A stretch of DNA of 53,573 nt from Rhizobium sp. J15 (GTDB taxonomy: Bacteria > Pseudomonadota > Alphaproteobacteria > Rhizobiales > Rhizobiaceae), in contig NZ_NWSX01000040.1 in the NCBI RefSeq assembly GCF_002531825.1, positions 1 to 53,573 on the forward strand. The letters run 5' to 3'. The translations under genes and the position numbers were made by a program. The notes beneath the pieces are model-generated. The model did not search any database. It was not told the origin of the DNA and saw only the letters and a program-made list of their open reading frames with translations. Numbering within the stretch: position 1 is the stretch's first letter; every line of letters begins with the position of its first letter. This document shows, in pieces, positions 1-7,401 of the stretch.

Positions 1-102
1 ATCGAGCAGGATTCAAAAATCGCGCCCGACGCTCTAGTTCTGGTTCCCGCTATTGTGATCGGCGATGCTGGCGCGCTGATCGCGCGGCGAATTGCCCGCT
101 GA
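1..102 (+). CDS. 3' end of an unidentified CDS
   Basis: An open frame runs from base 1 to a TGA at 100-102 and encodes 33 residues ending in GDAGALIARRIAR. The tail is hydrophobic then basic and has rhizobial codon use. The start lies outside the window, so length and function cannot be judged. It points toward the protease gene that begins 150 bp downstream, but nothing shows they share a transcript. It could also be a chance open frame. Confidence 0.4.
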   Translation: MEQDSKIAPDALVLVPAIVIGDAGALIARRIAR

Positions 103-251
103 CACGATACCGCAGGCCTGCGGCACCCTCACTTGAACCCAACCCATACCCCAACCATCTAATCCTCATAAGCAGCGCCATGGCGGACGGTTGCAATCGT
201 GATTGCTTCGCCGGCGGCGGGGCGGCCGTTCTGCCGCCTGAGGATCAGATT

Positions 252-1208
252 ATGGGTTATATGGATAAGGACATCGTGCCCCAGAGTGATGGGGCGCTGA
301 TCGATGCCTATTCGCAATCGATTGCGGCGGCGGTCGATAGGGTCGGGCCGGCGGTCAGCCGGATCGAGAGGGTGGGCGGCCGGCAGGGGCATGGGTCGGG
401 TTTTGCCATCTCGCCGGACGGGCTCATCATCACCAACAGCCATGTGGTCGACGATGCCAAGGTGGTGCGCATCACCACGCCCGACGGTTTCGTGACCGAA
501 GGACGGGTGCTCGGCCGGGACGTCGATACGGATATCGCGCTCATCCGCGCCAATTCCGGTACCGGCGCCTGGGCGAAGCTCGGGGATTCCCAGCGCCTGC
601 GCCGGGGGCACATCGCGATTGCGATCGGCAATCCGCTCGGCTTCGAATGGACCGTTACCGCCGGCATCGTTTCGGCGCTCGGCCGGTCGATGCGGGCGGC
701 GAGCGGGCGGCTGATGGAGGACGTGATCCAGACGGACGCGGCGCTCAATCCCGGCAATTCGGGTGGGCCGCTGGTCTCTTCCGGCGGGGAGGTGATCGGC
801 GTCAACACCGCCGTCATCCAGGGCGCGCAGAGCATCGCTTTCGCGGTGGCGTCGAATACGGCCAATTTCGTGGTTTCGGAAATTCTCCGCCACGGCCAGG
901 TCAGGCGCGCCCTCATCGGCATAGCAGGCGATACGATCGTGCTGCCGCGCCGGGTCGCGCTTGCGGCGGGCATGGCGCAGACGACCTCGGTTCGCGTCCG
1001 GCGTGTCGAGCCGGACGGGCCGGCGGCCAAGGGCGGGCTGCAGGAAGGGGATTATATCCTTGCGATCGACGGCAGCCCGGTCGGCGGCGTCGATGACATC
1101 GTCAGGTTGATGGACGGCAGCAGGATCGGCAGGGAGACCGAGATCCTGGTGTTCTCGGTCGCGGGGCTGATCGAGAAGAAGAGCCTAGTGCCGATGGCGC
1201 GGTCCTAA
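252..1208 (+). CDS. DegP/HtrA-like trypsin-type serine protease with one PDZ domain
   Basis: This 318-residue protein has the S1C catalytic triad: His64 in TNSHVV, Asp94 in DTDIAL and Ser170 in GNSGGPL. A single PDZ domain covers roughly residues 225-310. HtrA proteases degrade or refold damaged proteins. Classical DegP is periplasmic and has two PDZ domains, whereas this one has one PDZ and no visible signal peptide, so a cytoplasmic location is inferred. The ATG at 252 was chosen because GAGGA at 240-244 is well spaced; an in-frame ATG at 180 has no such site and would add an atypical N-terminus. The family call is firm, the substrate unknown. Confidence 0.9.
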   Translation: MGYMDKDIVPQSDGALIDAYSQSIAAAVDRVGPAVSRIERVGGRQGHGSGFAISPDGLIITNSHVVDDAKVVRITTPDGFVTEGRVLGRDVDTDIALIRANSGTGAWAKLGDSQRLRRGHIAIAIGNPLGFEWTVTAGIVSALGRSMRAASGRLMEDVIQTDAALNPGNSGGPLVSSGGEVIGVNTAVIQGAQSIAFAVASNTANFVVSEILRHGQVRRALIGIAGDTIVLPRRVALAAGMAQTTSVRVRRVEPDGPAAKGGLQEGDYILAIDGSPVGGVDDIVRLMDGSRIGRETEILVFSVAGLIEKKSLVPMARS

Positions 1209-1336
1209 GCGGGGCGATTTCGGCGTTATGGAGTCGACGGGACGGGCGCAACGTCCAGGAAAGTCTCAGCTTGAGGGGCTTAAGCGGGGCGCGCGTTCCG
1301 ATCGTAAGATCTGCAAGAAGTAGCGTTGGAACGCGT

Positions 1337-1385
1337 GCTTCGAGGCTCCGCCCTTTCGGGCTGCGCACCTCAGCATGAGGGAGGT
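1337..1385. repeat. Dispersed intergenic repeat, copy 1 (cttcgaggctc family)
   Basis: The stretch starting cttcgaggctcc and ending with a GC hairpin plus CTCAGCATGAGG resembles 22833-22876, where cttcgaggctcc is followed by a similar inverted arm and CTGAGAATGAGG. It lies in the gap 1209-1567, where I see no convincing gene. A variant of the cgaggctcc arm in reverse orientation also occurs near 6100-6115. Repeats of this kind are common between genes in rhizobia. Confidence 0.5.
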
Positions 1386-1567
1386 TGGAGGATGCCGCGC
1401 CCATGATAGCGGCAATCGGGGATGCCCGTGCGAACGCTCAAAAGCGGTCAAGCTTTGGGCGCGCCTGCAGGTGTTCCGCGTTCGCGAGAGCCTTATCCTG
1501 AAGTGCCTCGAAGGACGAGGCGGATTGGTGGTATCCGGTGAGGCACCGACATCGTGTGTGCACGGCC

Positions 1568-2188
1568 TTATGGAATGACGGCAAGCACCGGGGTGGCGGT
1601 GTCGAGCAGGGTTTCCTCGGTGGCGCCGGATGCCGTCTGGATGCGGGCTTCGCCGGTCTTTCTCGCGCGCTCGACCTTGGCCATGATCTGATCGCCATCG
1701 CGGGTGCGGCAGATGGAGAGGACGCCGATCGCGGCCGTCTCGACCTCGTCGGTATGGCCGAAGAGGATCACTGCGTCGTCCCAGATCGACAGCGGCCCGG
1801 AGGCCGCGCGCACCTGGGCGGCGATGACCTGGCCGTCGACAAGATCGCGGACGGCCGCCTTGGCGCGGTCGATGACGGTCTGCGGCAGCGGGCGTGGCTC
1901 CTTCAGCCGCTCGACCGAGCCCGCCTCGTTGATGACAGCCGCCAGCAGGATGCGGGTGGGGGTGCCGTCAGGCTCGACCGAAACGCCGGCATGATTGAGA
2001 ACGTCCGAGAGCGAAACGCCCAGGAACAACGCAATCTGATTTGCTTCTTCCATCTTCATTCTCCGCGTGCCAGACAGCATGCGCGACGCGGCGGAAGGAT
2101 CTATGCTGAGATGCCGCGCAAGGCTCCTGACAGATTTCTGCCGTTCGTCCAGCTTCTGGAAAAACCATTTCTTATCGATTTCGGTCAT
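1568..2188 (-). CDS. XRE/cI-like helix-turn-helix repressor
   Basis: This 206-residue protein has an N-terminal helix-turn-helix at about residues 15-60 (SVRSLARHLSIDPSAASRML, then an EEANQIALFLG helix). The remaining 140 residues resemble the C-terminal half of phage-type repressors, but I see no clear S24 Ser/Lys autocleavage motif. It is transcribed away from a Cro-like gene at 2552, and the 363 bp between them hold several inverted repeats, which is a lysogeny-switch layout. It probably controls the replication genes at 2552-5977. The regulator call is strong; the role as phage repressor is inferred from context. Confidence 0.8.
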   Translation of the reverse strand: MTEIDKKWFFQKLDERQKSVRSLARHLSIDPSAASRMLSGTRRMKMEEANQIALFLGVSLSDVLNHAGVSVEPDGTPTRILLAAVINEAGSVERLKEPRPLPQTVIDRAKAAVRDLVDGQVIAAQVRAASGPLSIWDDAVILFGHTDEVETAAIGVLSICRTRDGDQIMAKVERARKTGEARIQTASGATEETLLDTATPVLAVIP

Positions 2189-2222
2189 CCCGGTTCCTCA
2201 AAGATCATTTGGCGGAACCGAG

Positions 2223-2283
2223 TTGTTGCAGATTTCGCAACAAACGGCAAGCGGATGCGGCATTGCCGCATCACGTTGCGTGA
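2223..2283. promoter_or_regulatory. Cluster of inverted repeats beside the repressor gene (candidate operators)
   Basis: Three palindromes lie in a row just upstream of the leftward repressor gene: TTGTTGC/GCAACAA (2223-2243, 7-nt spacer), GATGCGG/CCGCATC (2254-2272, 5-nt spacer) and TCACG/CGTGA (2271-2283, 3-nt spacer). They do not share one consensus, so more than one regulator may bind. Their position suits operators or leader hairpins of the repressor transcript. The symmetry is seen in the sequence; the function is inferred. Confidence 0.5.
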
Positions 2284-2452
2284 ATTGCATGATCGCGGTG
2301 CTGCGCCGACGGGCACCACGGCCGTCCGGCGGATTTGGGTTTCCCGTTGTTTCTCCTTCGTTCTGCAACCTAGATAATTGACATTCACCTCCGGAGTCAA
2401 TATCGAAGAGGAAAATATTCCTTTCTATGGCTGGGTTGAAATTATGGTGAGC

Positions 2453-2470
2453 TTTTATTCCGGAATAAAA
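2453..2470. promoter_or_regulatory. 18-bp perfect palindrome upstream of the Cro-like gene
   Basis: TTTTATTCC directly joined to GGAATAAAA forms an uninterrupted palindrome. It lies just before a TTGACG hexamer (2494-2499) and a TATATG/TATGTT region (2515-2522) that could be the rightward promoter for the gene starting at 2552. Binding by the adjacent repressor is an inference. Confidence 0.45.
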
Positions 2471-2551
2471 TCCCATCTTCTGTTCGGGAAGGCTTGACGG
2501 TGCTGATATCGCATTATATGTTGCTATTATCGCATCAATCGGGGAGCGGAC

Positions 2552-2785
2552 GTGCAAAGGCTCGGTAAGGACGACAAGACGCCATGGCGGAAGGTTCACG
2601 AGAAAATTGGCCTTTCCGCCGCGGAACTGGCGCGAGCGATGGGCCGCCATCGCTCGAAGATCAGCCGGGCGCTCGGCGATGACGATGGGCTGATTAGCGG
2701 CCGTGACCAGCTGCTCCTAATGAAAGTGGCGCGCGAGCGCGGTATCGCGCTTTCGGCCGATGAAATGATGCCGGAGCGGCGATGA
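2552..2785 (+). CDS. Small Cro-like HTH protein
   Basis: This 77-residue protein carries a helix-turn-helix at about residues 20-45 (LSAAELARAMGRHRSKISRA), with SKISRA as a typical recognition helix. The start is a GTG preceded by GGGGAG with 5-6 nt spacing. It is divergent from the repressor at 1568-2188 and overlaps the next gene by ATGA, so it is the first gene of the rightward operon. By analogy with phage switches it could be the Cro-type antagonist or an early activator. I recognise no specific family name. Confidence 0.7.
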   Translation: MQRLGKDDKTPWRKVHEKIGLSAAELARAMGRHRSKISRALGDDDGLISGRDQLLLMKVARERGIALSADEMMPERR

Positions 2786-2994
2786 GCGGGCGGGCATCGC
2801 CCAGCATTCTCCGGCAGGCGCAACTGCTCGATGGTCTCGTCGGCCATTGCCTGATGCGCGGCGGGGCGACTGCTGGCGAGGCTCTCGTCACGATCACCCG
2901 CGCCGAGGTGGGCGAGCTCCAGGCGCTGGCGCGCCGGTTATGGCGCATGGCGCCTTATGAGGACGAGATCCGGCGGCTGGTCGCCGGCTCATGA
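2782..2994 (+). CDS. Small hypothetical protein of the phage-like operon
   Basis: This 70-residue, mostly helical protein starts inside the stop region of the preceding gene (ATGA overlap), which argues for translational coupling. It has no transmembrane segment, cysteine cluster or recognisable domain. Its place between a Cro-like gene and a winged-helix gene suggests an accessory role in the same module. Function is unknown. Confidence 0.6.
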   Translation: MSGRASPSILRQAQLLDGLVGHCLMRGGATAGEALVTITRAEVGELQALARRLWRMAPYEDEIRRLVAGS

Positions 2995-3006
2995 TCGCGC
3001 CGCCCG

Positions 3007-3552
3007 ATGGCGCAGATGCAGGTTTTCGAAGAAGCGACAGGCCGGACGAACGGGACGGCGAACAGACGGAAAGGAATGGTGACTCCGATGACGGCAGTGG
3101 ACAGGAAAGTCAGATTGGCGCCGGCCGCGCTGAAGCGGCCGATTTCAGGCGAGAGGGTCGAACCGGCCCGGAAAGAACGCGTCATGGAGGGAGCGGGAGC
3201 GGCGGCGATGGAGCCGATGAACTGCCCCTGCTGCAAGCAGCCGGTGGCGGCGCCCACGCTCGAGATCGTCGTCGACCGTTATGGCGTGACGCCGCTTCAG
3301 GCGCGCATTCTGGGTGCTGTCTGGCGTGGCAAGGGCATGCCCGTGCAGACCGAGCGGATCTTCGATGCGATGTATGTCGACGATGCCGATGGCGGGCCGT
3401 CGCCGACGCGCATGTATGCCGCCTTCAAGGTGGCGCTCTGCCATCTCCGCACCCGGCTGGAAGGTTCCGGCATCGGCATCGAGAATGTTGGCTATCGCCA
3501 GGGATACCGGCTGGTGATGGCCGGCGAGATCACGCCCGCTCGCCGCAGCTGA
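3007..3552 (+). CDS. Winged-helix protein with an N-terminal Cys cluster
   Basis: The C-terminal 90 residues look like an OmpR/PhoB-type winged helix: VTPLQARILGAVW, a central helix pair and the hairpin-like end NVGYRQGYRLV. It follows a CPCC cysteine pair typical of a small zinc ribbon. The long form is 181 residues. The first 60 residues have high GC at third positions but no domain, and their start lacks a clear ribosome site. The ATG at 3208 (MEPMNCPCC), preceded by a GGGAGCGG stretch, is an equally good start. It lies between the Cro-like genes and the primase, so regulation of phage-like replication is plausible. Confidence 0.65.
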   Translation: MAQMQVFEEATGRTNGTANRRKGMVTPMTAVDRKVRLAPAALKRPISGERVEPARKERVMEGAGAAAMEPMNCPCCKQPVAAPTLEIVVDRYGVTPLQARILGAVWRGKGMPVQTERIFDAMYVDDADGGPSPTRMYAAFKVALCHLRTRLEGSGIGIENVGYRQGYRLVMAGEITPARRS

Positions 3553-3638
3553 CGGCGGGCACGAGAGCCCAATCCGCCGCCCGAGCTTGCTTCCGCCAAA
3601 AGTTGTGACGATCACAACGACCAGATCAGGGGTCGGAT

Positions 3639-4535
3639 ATGACCGAAGTCGAACGTATCAGGCGCGAGGCCTGCCTGTCCGAGGTGGCGGCCCGCCACGG
3701 CGTGGCGCTGAAGCGGGCAGGGCGCGAATTCGTCGCCTGCTGCCCCTTCCATGCCGAGGCGACGCCCTCCTTCACCATCTTTCCCGGAAAGGATCATGTC
3801 GAGCGCTTCCACTGCTTCGGCTGCGGCGCGCATGGCGACGTGATCGATTTCGTCAGAAAGATCAAAGGCGTCGATCTCACGGAAGCGCTCGGCATGCTCG
3901 GCGGCCGGGCCGCCGCGCCCGATCCTGCGCCTGCGCGGGCGCCGATGCTCGATCCCTATGCCGGCATCGTGCCGCTGGCGCCGCCTGCAGAACCGATCGA
4001 ATGCGGCAGGCCGGTGCGTCTCTACAATCCGAAGCGCGGGGGCGAGCGGTCCGAATGGGGAAGCTTCGCGCCGTCCATGGTCTTTCCCCATCGCGGACAG
4101 GATGGCGGCCTGATCGGCTATGTTCTGCGCCACGAGCTTGGCGGGGGCGGCAAGGAGACGCCGATGGTCATGTGGGTGCGGCTGGCTGACGGCAGCGAGG
4201 CATGGTGTCGTTTTCCCTTTCCGAAGCCGCGCCCGCTCTATGGCCTCGACAGGCTCTGCGAGGCGAGGGCGGTGATCGTCGTCGAGGGGGAGAAGTGCCG
4301 CGATGCGCTCTCGATGGCGACCGGGCGCACCGTTATTTCCTGGCCGGGCGGCGTCCAGGGCGTCAAGCATGCCGATTGGTCGCCGCTTGCCGGCCGCAGT
4401 GTGGTGATGTGGCCGGATGCCGACCGGCCGCATCCGGAAACGAGCGTGATATCCGGGCTGAAGGCCGCCAACGATATCGGCGTGATCCTCACCGGCCTCG
4501 GCTGCAGCTACCGCGTCCTCGACGTCGTTCGGTAA
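3639..4535 (+). CDS. Phage-type DNA primase (CHC2 zinc finger plus Toprim)
   Basis: This 298-residue protein begins with a CHC2 zinc-binding domain (CCPFHAEATPSF, then FHCFGCGAHGDVIDF; residues about 30-75). It ends with a Toprim domain (VIVVEGEKCRDAL, then VVMWPDAD; residues about 200-290), as in short phage and satellite primases that prime replication. It is much shorter than chromosomal DnaG (about 600-660 residues) and lacks a helicase-binding tail. The helicase-like partner follows 17 bp downstream. The start has AGGGG about 9 bp upstream. Domain calls are firm; activity in the present genome is unknown. Confidence 0.88.
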   Translation: MTEVERIRREACLSEVAARHGVALKRAGREFVACCPFHAEATPSFTIFPGKDHVERFHCFGCGAHGDVIDFVRKIKGVDLTEALGMLGGRAAAPDPAPARAPMLDPYAGIVPLAPPAEPIECGRPVRLYNPKRGGERSEWGSFAPSMVFPHRGQDGGLIGYVLRHELGGGGKETPMVMWVRLADGSEAWCRFPFPKPRPLYGLDRLCEARAVIVVEGEKCRDALSMATGRTVISWPGGVQGVKHADWSPLAGRSVVMWPDADRPHPETSVISGLKAANDIGVILTGLGCSYRVLDVVR

Positions 4536-4552
4536 GGCGGCGCGCAGCACTC

Positions 4553-5977
4553 ATGCCATCCCCTCCCTATCTCCATGCCGACTGGCTCTCCGGACGCGCG
4601 CCGCCGAAGGGCTGGGATGCCGCCGATGCCGTCGCCGACGGCTGGACCGAGGACGAGCTGTCCGGCTTCCTGTGGGATGCAGCGCGGCCATGGACGCCGC
4701 CGGCAGTGGAGACGGTGCGCAAGGCGCGGCCTGCGGCTGCCGGCAAAGCCATGGCCTGTGATGACTGGCAGATGGAGCTGCTGCGCGGCGAGAAGGGCAG
4801 GATCAAGCCGGGCGCCACCCGCAACTGGGCGCTGTTCCTCGAACGTCACCCCGATCTTTCCGGCGTCTTCGCCTTCGATGCTTTCAGGATGCGCGTCGTC
4901 TTGGTGCGCCGGCCGCCCTGGGAGCCGGTCAAAGGCAGCTGGCGCGAGCGGGCGCTGCAGGATCGCGATTACAGCGAGGCGGTCATGTGGCTGGAAGCCA
5001 ACGACATGACGCCGAAGGTCGCCAATATCGCCCCCGTGATCCAGACGGTGGCCGAACATGCGCGCTTCGACCGGCTGACCGACTATCTCGAAGGCCTGGT
5101 CTGGGATCGCAAGCCGCGGCTCTACAACTGGCTGACCTATTATATGGGCATCGAGGATACGCCCTATGCCCGTACGGTCGGCATGCGCTGGCTGATATCC
5201 AGCGTGGCGCGCGGGCTGCAGCCGGGCTGCAAGGTCGATACGATGCCGATCCTCGAAGGGCCGCAGGGCGCGCGGAAATCCACCGCCGTGCGCATGCTCT
5301 ATGGCGATGATTTCTTCACCGACGAACTCTCCGATATCGGCTCGAAGGATGCGATGATGGAGATGCAGGGCGTTTGGGGCCTGGAGGTTGCGGAAATGCA
5401 CCGCTTCAACGCCTCGGAAACCAGCGCGGTGAAGAAATTCCTGCGCAAGCAGACCGATCGTTTCCGTCCGCCCTACGGCCGGTCGGTCGTCGAGGCGCCG
5501 CGCCGCGTCTGCCTCTGCGGCACGATCAATCCCGATGGCAACCCCTATCTCAAGGATATGACCGGCGGGCGAAGCTTCTGGCCGCTGACCGTCGGACGCA
5601 TCGACATCGAGGCGATCGCCGCCGATCGCGACCAGCTCTGGGCGGAGGCCGTGGCGCTCTACAGGGCAAAGACGCCCTGGTGGGTGCAGGAGGAGGAGCA
5701 GCCGGCTCTCGTCGCCGAGCAGGAGAAGCGCACGGATGTCGATGTCTGGGTCGAGGTGATCGCGCCGACGCTGAAAGGCCAGAGATCGGTCTCCCAGTTC
5801 GATATTCTGAAGAGCCTCGGCATCTCGCCCAAGGACGCCGACTGGCGCCACGCCGGCCGCATCGGCCGCATCATGAAGAAACTCGGCTGGACCGCCAGCC
5901 GCGACCGCAGGGGCGGGGAGGACCGCGTGGTGTTTCGCAATCCGTCGTTTGCTGCCGAGGGGGAGGAGGTGTTCTAG
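4553..5977 (+). CDS. VapE/VirE-type P-loop ATPase, phage replication helicase
   Basis: This 474-residue protein matches the virulence-associated E family, P-loop ATPases that act with primases in phages, satellites and pathogenicity islands. The nucleotide-binding loop is EGPQGARKSTAVRML (about residues 238-252), with Arg where the canonical GxxxxGK has Gly before Lys. Downstream are the conserved LSDIGSKDA segment, an acidic EVAEMHRF motif (Walker B-like) and CGTINPDGNPYLKD (sensor-like). A frame opening at 4202 would overlap the primase, so the ATG at 4553 is preferred. It forms a replication unit with the primase. Confidence 0.85.
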   Translation: MPSPPYLHADWLSGRAPPKGWDAADAVADGWTEDELSGFLWDAARPWTPPAVETVRKARPAAAGKAMACDDWQMELLRGEKGRIKPGATRNWALFLERHPDLSGVFAFDAFRMRVVLVRRPPWEPVKGSWRERALQDRDYSEAVMWLEANDMTPKVANIAPVIQTVAEHARFDRLTDYLEGLVWDRKPRLYNWLTYYMGIEDTPYARTVGMRWLISSVARGLQPGCKVDTMPILEGPQGARKSTAVRMLYGDDFFTDELSDIGSKDAMMEMQGVWGLEVAEMHRFNASETSAVKKFLRKQTDRFRPPYGRSVVEAPRRVCLCGTINPDGNPYLKDMTGGRSFWPLTVGRIDIEAIAADRDQLWAEAVALYRAKTPWWVQEEEQPALVAEQEKRTDVDVWVEVIAPTLKGQRSVSQFDILKSLGISPKDADWRHAGRIGRIMKKLGWTASRDRRGGEDRVVFRNPSFAAEGEEVF

Positions 5978-6031
5978 AGATGGGAGGTTCCACGCCGCCC
6001 TCGTGGTTCAAGACGGCCCTTCTTTCGTCAC

Positions 6032-6068
6032 GGCAATCGACTTACTGGATCGATTGCTCCGCTGCGCG
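6032..6068. repeat. Copy of the caatcgatt-actggatcgattgc repeat
   Basis: A stretch with gcaatcga and tcgattgc arms around cttactgga matches the core of the two tandem copies at 37643-37796. It lies in the 244-bp gap between the VapE-type gene and the muramidase gene. Confidence 0.5.
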
Positions 6069-6221
6069 GACCGTTTCTCACCCTCACCGCGCAGGCCGCA
6101 GGCCGGAGCCTCGAAGGGCGAGGGGCGGCCACTAACCTCCCCACCGATGGCCAGAAGTGTTCGATCCCGACAACTCTTCATCGGCAATGGTTGTGGCGAT
6201 TTCATCCGAAGGGAAATTGTC

Positions 6222-7022
6222 ATGGCCAAGGGAAATATGTCCGCCTGCCTGCCGATCACGCTGGCTTATGAGGGCGGCTTCACCAGCGATAGGCGCGATC
6301 CGGGGAATTGGACCGGCGGCGCCGTCGGCAGGGGCACGCTGAAAGGCACGAAATACGGCATCGCCGCCGCGAGCTATCCCAATCTCGATATATCACGGCT
6401 GACGATCGCCGATGTGACGCCGATCTATCAACGGAATTATTGGCGGCCGCTCGGCGCTGAAGCCTTGCCGGCAGGTCTCGATCTGGTGACATTCGATTAC
6501 GGCGTCAATTCCGGCACGGCGCGGGCGGCAAAGGCGCTGCAGGCGGTGGTTGGCGCGGCGACCGATGGCGTGGTCGGCGGCGAGACGCTGAAGAAGGCGG
6601 CGATGAGCGATGTCAAGCGGGTGATCCAGTCGCTCTGCGCCCGGCGGCTCGGTTTTCTCCAGGGGCTGAAGACCTGGGCGACCTTCCGCGGCGGATGGTC
6701 GAAGCGGGTCGCCGATGTCGAGGCGAGGGGCGTTGCCATGTGGCTTGCGGCGTCGGCGCATGCCGATCCGAAGGGGGCGCTGTCGCAGGAAGCGGAGAAG
6801 GCCGATGCGGTGTCGAAGAAGCAGCGGCGCACTGCCGGCGGAACCACAGCGCTTGCGACCGGCGGCGCCGGCTCGAACATGGCGGCCGGCGGCGAGATCA
6901 ATTGGCTGCTGATTGCGGGGATTGTCGTGGTCGTTGTGGCGGTTGCGGGGCTGCTGGTGTTGAAGGCGCGGCGGAACAGGGAGCGGGCTGCGGCTTATCA
7001 GGCGTTGGCGAAGGTGGCGTGA
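6222..7022 (+). CDS. GH108-family muramidase with C-terminal membrane anchor
   Basis: This 266-residue protein starts with the glycoside hydrolase 108 domain. Its catalytic glutamate motif is YEGGFTSDRRDPGNWTGG (about residues 16-33), followed by a peptidoglycan-binding type 3 region (to about residue 165). A low-complexity linker leads to one transmembrane segment at about 226-247 (WLLIAGIVVVVVAVAGLLVL) and a short basic tail. Such lysozymes act in phage lysis or type I/II secretion release. There is no N-terminal signal, so the tail anchor is the only membrane element. GAAGGG at 6208-6213 supports the ATG at 6222. It is probably the lysis remnant of the phage-like module; no holin is visible. 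Confidence 0.85.
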   Translation: MAKGNMSACLPITLAYEGGFTSDRRDPGNWTGGAVGRGTLKGTKYGIAAASYPNLDISRLTIADVTPIYQRNYWRPLGAEALPAGLDLVTFDYGVNSGTARAAKALQAVVGAATDGVVGGETLKKAAMSDVKRVIQSLCARRLGFLQGLKTWATFRGGWSKRVADVEARGVAMWLAASAHADPKGALSQEAEKADAVSKKQRRTAGGTTALATGGAGSNMAAGGEINWLLIAGIVVVVVAVAGLLVLKARRNRERAAAYQALAKVA

Positions 7023-7145
7023 GCGGGGGCTTTGCACATGGAGATGAAGAGCTCCGAAGATTGTTCTCACTAAACCTGTTCCCGCTTGTTGCGGCGAGGT
7101 CTCGCGTGAGACGTTGGCGGGGGACGGAGAGGCGGCAGCATATCT

Positions 7146-7305
7146 CCTTCTCTCCAGCGGAGAGAAGGTGCCTGCAGGCGGATGAGGGGGCGAGCGACGA
7201 TAGGAGCGAGTGTACTGAGCGCAAGCGAAGGGCAATCATGAAAGGCGCGCCGTGCAGCCCCCTCATCCGCCCTTCGGGCACCTTCTCCCCGAGGGGAGAA
7301 GAGGG
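7146..7305. repeat. RIME-like inverted repeat element A
   Basis: Two arms of about 45 bp in opposite orientation (7146-7190 and 7257-7305) share ccttctc, a GC hairpin and a gcggatgaggggg motif. Between them is a gagcgcaagcgaagggc segment also found in element B near 22541-22790. This is the architecture of Rhizobium intergenic mosaic elements. It fills most of the gap 7023-7401, where I see no gene. Confidence 0.75.
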
Positions 7306-7401
7306 AACAAGCTGTGGGCTCAGCTTGTTCTTCCGACCTCTTGGGTGGGAGAAGAAGCCCCTTGCCTTCTACAGCTTGAACCTCTGTTCAGGTTGAGGAC
7401 G

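Noticed and set aside
2991..3608. Alternative frame starting at the 2991 ATG overlapping the previous stop
   Set aside because: Its third-position composition is mixed and it has no domain; the other frame encodes the winged helix and zinc-type cysteines.
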